A stretch of DNA of 6,097 nt from Methanomicrobiales archaeon (lineage in GTDB: Archaea > Halobacteriota > Syntropharchaeia > Alkanophagales > Methanospirareceae), in contig QEXZ01000100.1 of the NCBI GenBank assembly GCA_003160755.1, positions 1-6,097 of the forward strand, written 5' to 3'. Positions 5,232-6,097 of this stretch are shown here, one piece after another. A model generated the notes under the pieces. The model did not search any database and was not told the origin of the DNA. It saw nothing but the letters and a program-made list of their open reading frames with translations. Both the position numbers and the translations under genes were made by a program. The stretch's first letter is position 1; each line of letters begins with the position of its first letter.

Positions 5232-6097
5232 CTAACACAGCAACCTCACCAAAAACCGCACATAATCCTTCAAATCCTGTATCCTGACGTTCTCATCCGC
5301 ACCATGCGCATTGCTCTCTATCCAGTTGCCAACACCAAAAGCACAAACCGGCTGTTTCGTTTGCAGAACCGCATAAGCAACGTCCAAACCGCCCTGCACA
5401 CCCGTTATGTCCTTATGACCAAAAACGTCAGAAGCCGCGTCTTTCACCCTTCTTACCCATTCGCTGCCCGACTCAGTAAACATAGGCGGGTAGCCCGGTT
5501 TACAAATCAGCTCTAAATTTATCCCATGTTTTGTCTTTACTTGTTGCAAAAAATCCTCGAACTCCTTTATCACTTCTTCAACCGCTTCTTCCGGAATATA
5601 TCTTCGGTCGCCACGCAAGGTGCAACTTGGCGGTATAACGTTCTCCTTTACGCCACCGTTTATCATCGTAACGTTGAAAATAGACGTTATGTGTTTCTGC
5701 CCTGTCGTTTCAGTCATGTAAGAGCTGCAAGGTGCTTTCGATTGCCGATTCCCCACTTTCCTTTTCAACGCATCCAACTCTTCTATTACCAGCATTGCCT
5801 GCTCTATCGCATTCACACCCAGGAAAGGGACAGAGCTATGGCATGATTTTCCATACACCTTCATTTCCCAGTTCAGCACTCCGTTCGTCGCTACACAGAC
5901 ACCCTCGTTATCGCCGTCCATACAGAGTAAATAATCGCCCTGAAGGAGACCCGCATCTGCAAAGAAGCACAAACCCGAATAGGGTCCTATCTCTTCATCC
6001 GTGGTTAACGCAATGCGGAGATTATATTTGCTCGCCAAATTCAGCTTGCGCATCACGCTTAATGCCGTCAAAAGCGATGCCACACTCCCTTTTGAAT
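5232..6097 (-). CDS. M20-family metallopeptidase/deacylase (ArgE/DapE-like), C-terminal part, cut by the right edge
   Basis: The reading frame is open to base 6097, so the true start lies outside. The GTG at 6083 is internal, because the residues before it (SKGS, then VASLLTAL) match the M20 motif D-x-K-G-x-x-A-x-x-L; the metal-bridging Asp would be the codon split by the window end. Counting from that GTG, TTDEEIG (27-33) carries the catalytic Glu and a metal ligand, and CMDGDNE (54-60) a metal-binding Asp. GKSCHSSVPFLGVNAI (78-93) starts the dimerisation domain with its conserved His. KENVIPPSCTLRGDRRYIPE (146-165) is the NVIP/DRR-x-x-PE segment, and NAHGADENV (258-266) supplies the last metal-binding His. 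Members are dinuclear zinc or cobalt hydrolases of N-acyl amino acids or dipeptides, mostly cytoplasmic. The DRR-x-IPEE pattern suits the archaeal proteins usually labelled DapE or ArgE, but the substrate cannot be decided. It is convergent with the permease gene. Confidence 0.92.
   Translation of the reverse strand, partial: SKGSVASLLTALSVMRKLNLASKYNLRIALTTDEEIGPYSGLCFFADAGLLQGDYLLCMDGDNEGVCVATNGVLNWEMKVYGKSCHSSVPFLGVNAIEQAMLVIEELDALKRKVGNRQSKAPCSSYMTETTGQKHITSIFNVTMINGGVKENVIPPSCTLRGDRRYIPEEAVEEVIKEFEDFLQQVKTKHGINLELICKPGYPPMFTESGSEWVRRVKDAASDVFGHKDITGVQGGLDVAYAVLQTKQPVCAFGVGNWIESNAHGADENVRIQDLKDYVRFLVRLLC

Noticed and set aside
5169..5516. Open frame of 115 codons on the plus strand, starting MNGVHLVFGQ just after the permease stop
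   Set aside because: All but the first 21 codons or so lie antisense to the M20 gene, whose motifs are intact. There is no ribosome-binding site or TATA box at a sensible distance, and the composition beyond the start is that of a reverse-strand shadow.
1..6097. CRISPR array, tRNA, rRNA, insertion sequence or defence system
   Set aside because: I saw no spaced direct repeats, no tRNA-like cloverleaf, no transposase and no nuclease or toxin genes; the six genes account for nearly all of the sequence.

Overview
The window looks archaeal. The evidence is a gene for archease (the RtcB ligase cofactor), TATA-box promoters placed about 26 bp before start codons that lack a Shine-Dalgarno site (leaderless style), and T-rich tracts after stop codons. 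The composition is moderately AT-rich. A euryarchaeon of the methanogen/ANME kind would fit, but this is an inference and no marker gene in the window settles it.

Layout from left to right: (1) the 5' part of an archease gene, minus strand, running off the left edge; (2) a divergent 523-residue membrane-anchored protein of unknown function, whose extracytoplasmic part seems to consist of four copies of a PepSY-like beta unit; (3) a convergent, hairpin-rich intergenic stretch of 160 bp that continues into the 3' end of the next gene; (4) panE, 2-dehydropantoate (ketopantoate) 2-reductase, minus strand, with an unusual C-terminal tail encoded by that hairpin-rich DNA; (5) a two-gene ABC exporter operon on the plus strand (NatA-type ATPase, then an ABC-2/NatB-type permease, overlapping by 8 nt); (6) the 3' part of an M20-family metallopeptidase/deacylase gene, minus strand, running off the right edge.

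The genes do not form one pathway. Strand changes at nearly every boundary show five separate transcription units: archease (RNA ligation), an unknown surface protein, pantoate synthesis for coenzyme A, an exporter of unknown substrate, and an amidohydrolase of the ArgE/DapE kind. Only the exporter pair is clearly a functional unit.

I found no mobile element, CRISPR array, tRNA, rRNA or defence system. The most interesting items are the unknown four-unit membrane protein, the string of small hairpins that extends into the panE coding end, and a perfectly palindromic TATA box between two divergent genes. I see no convincing previously undescribed multi-gene system.
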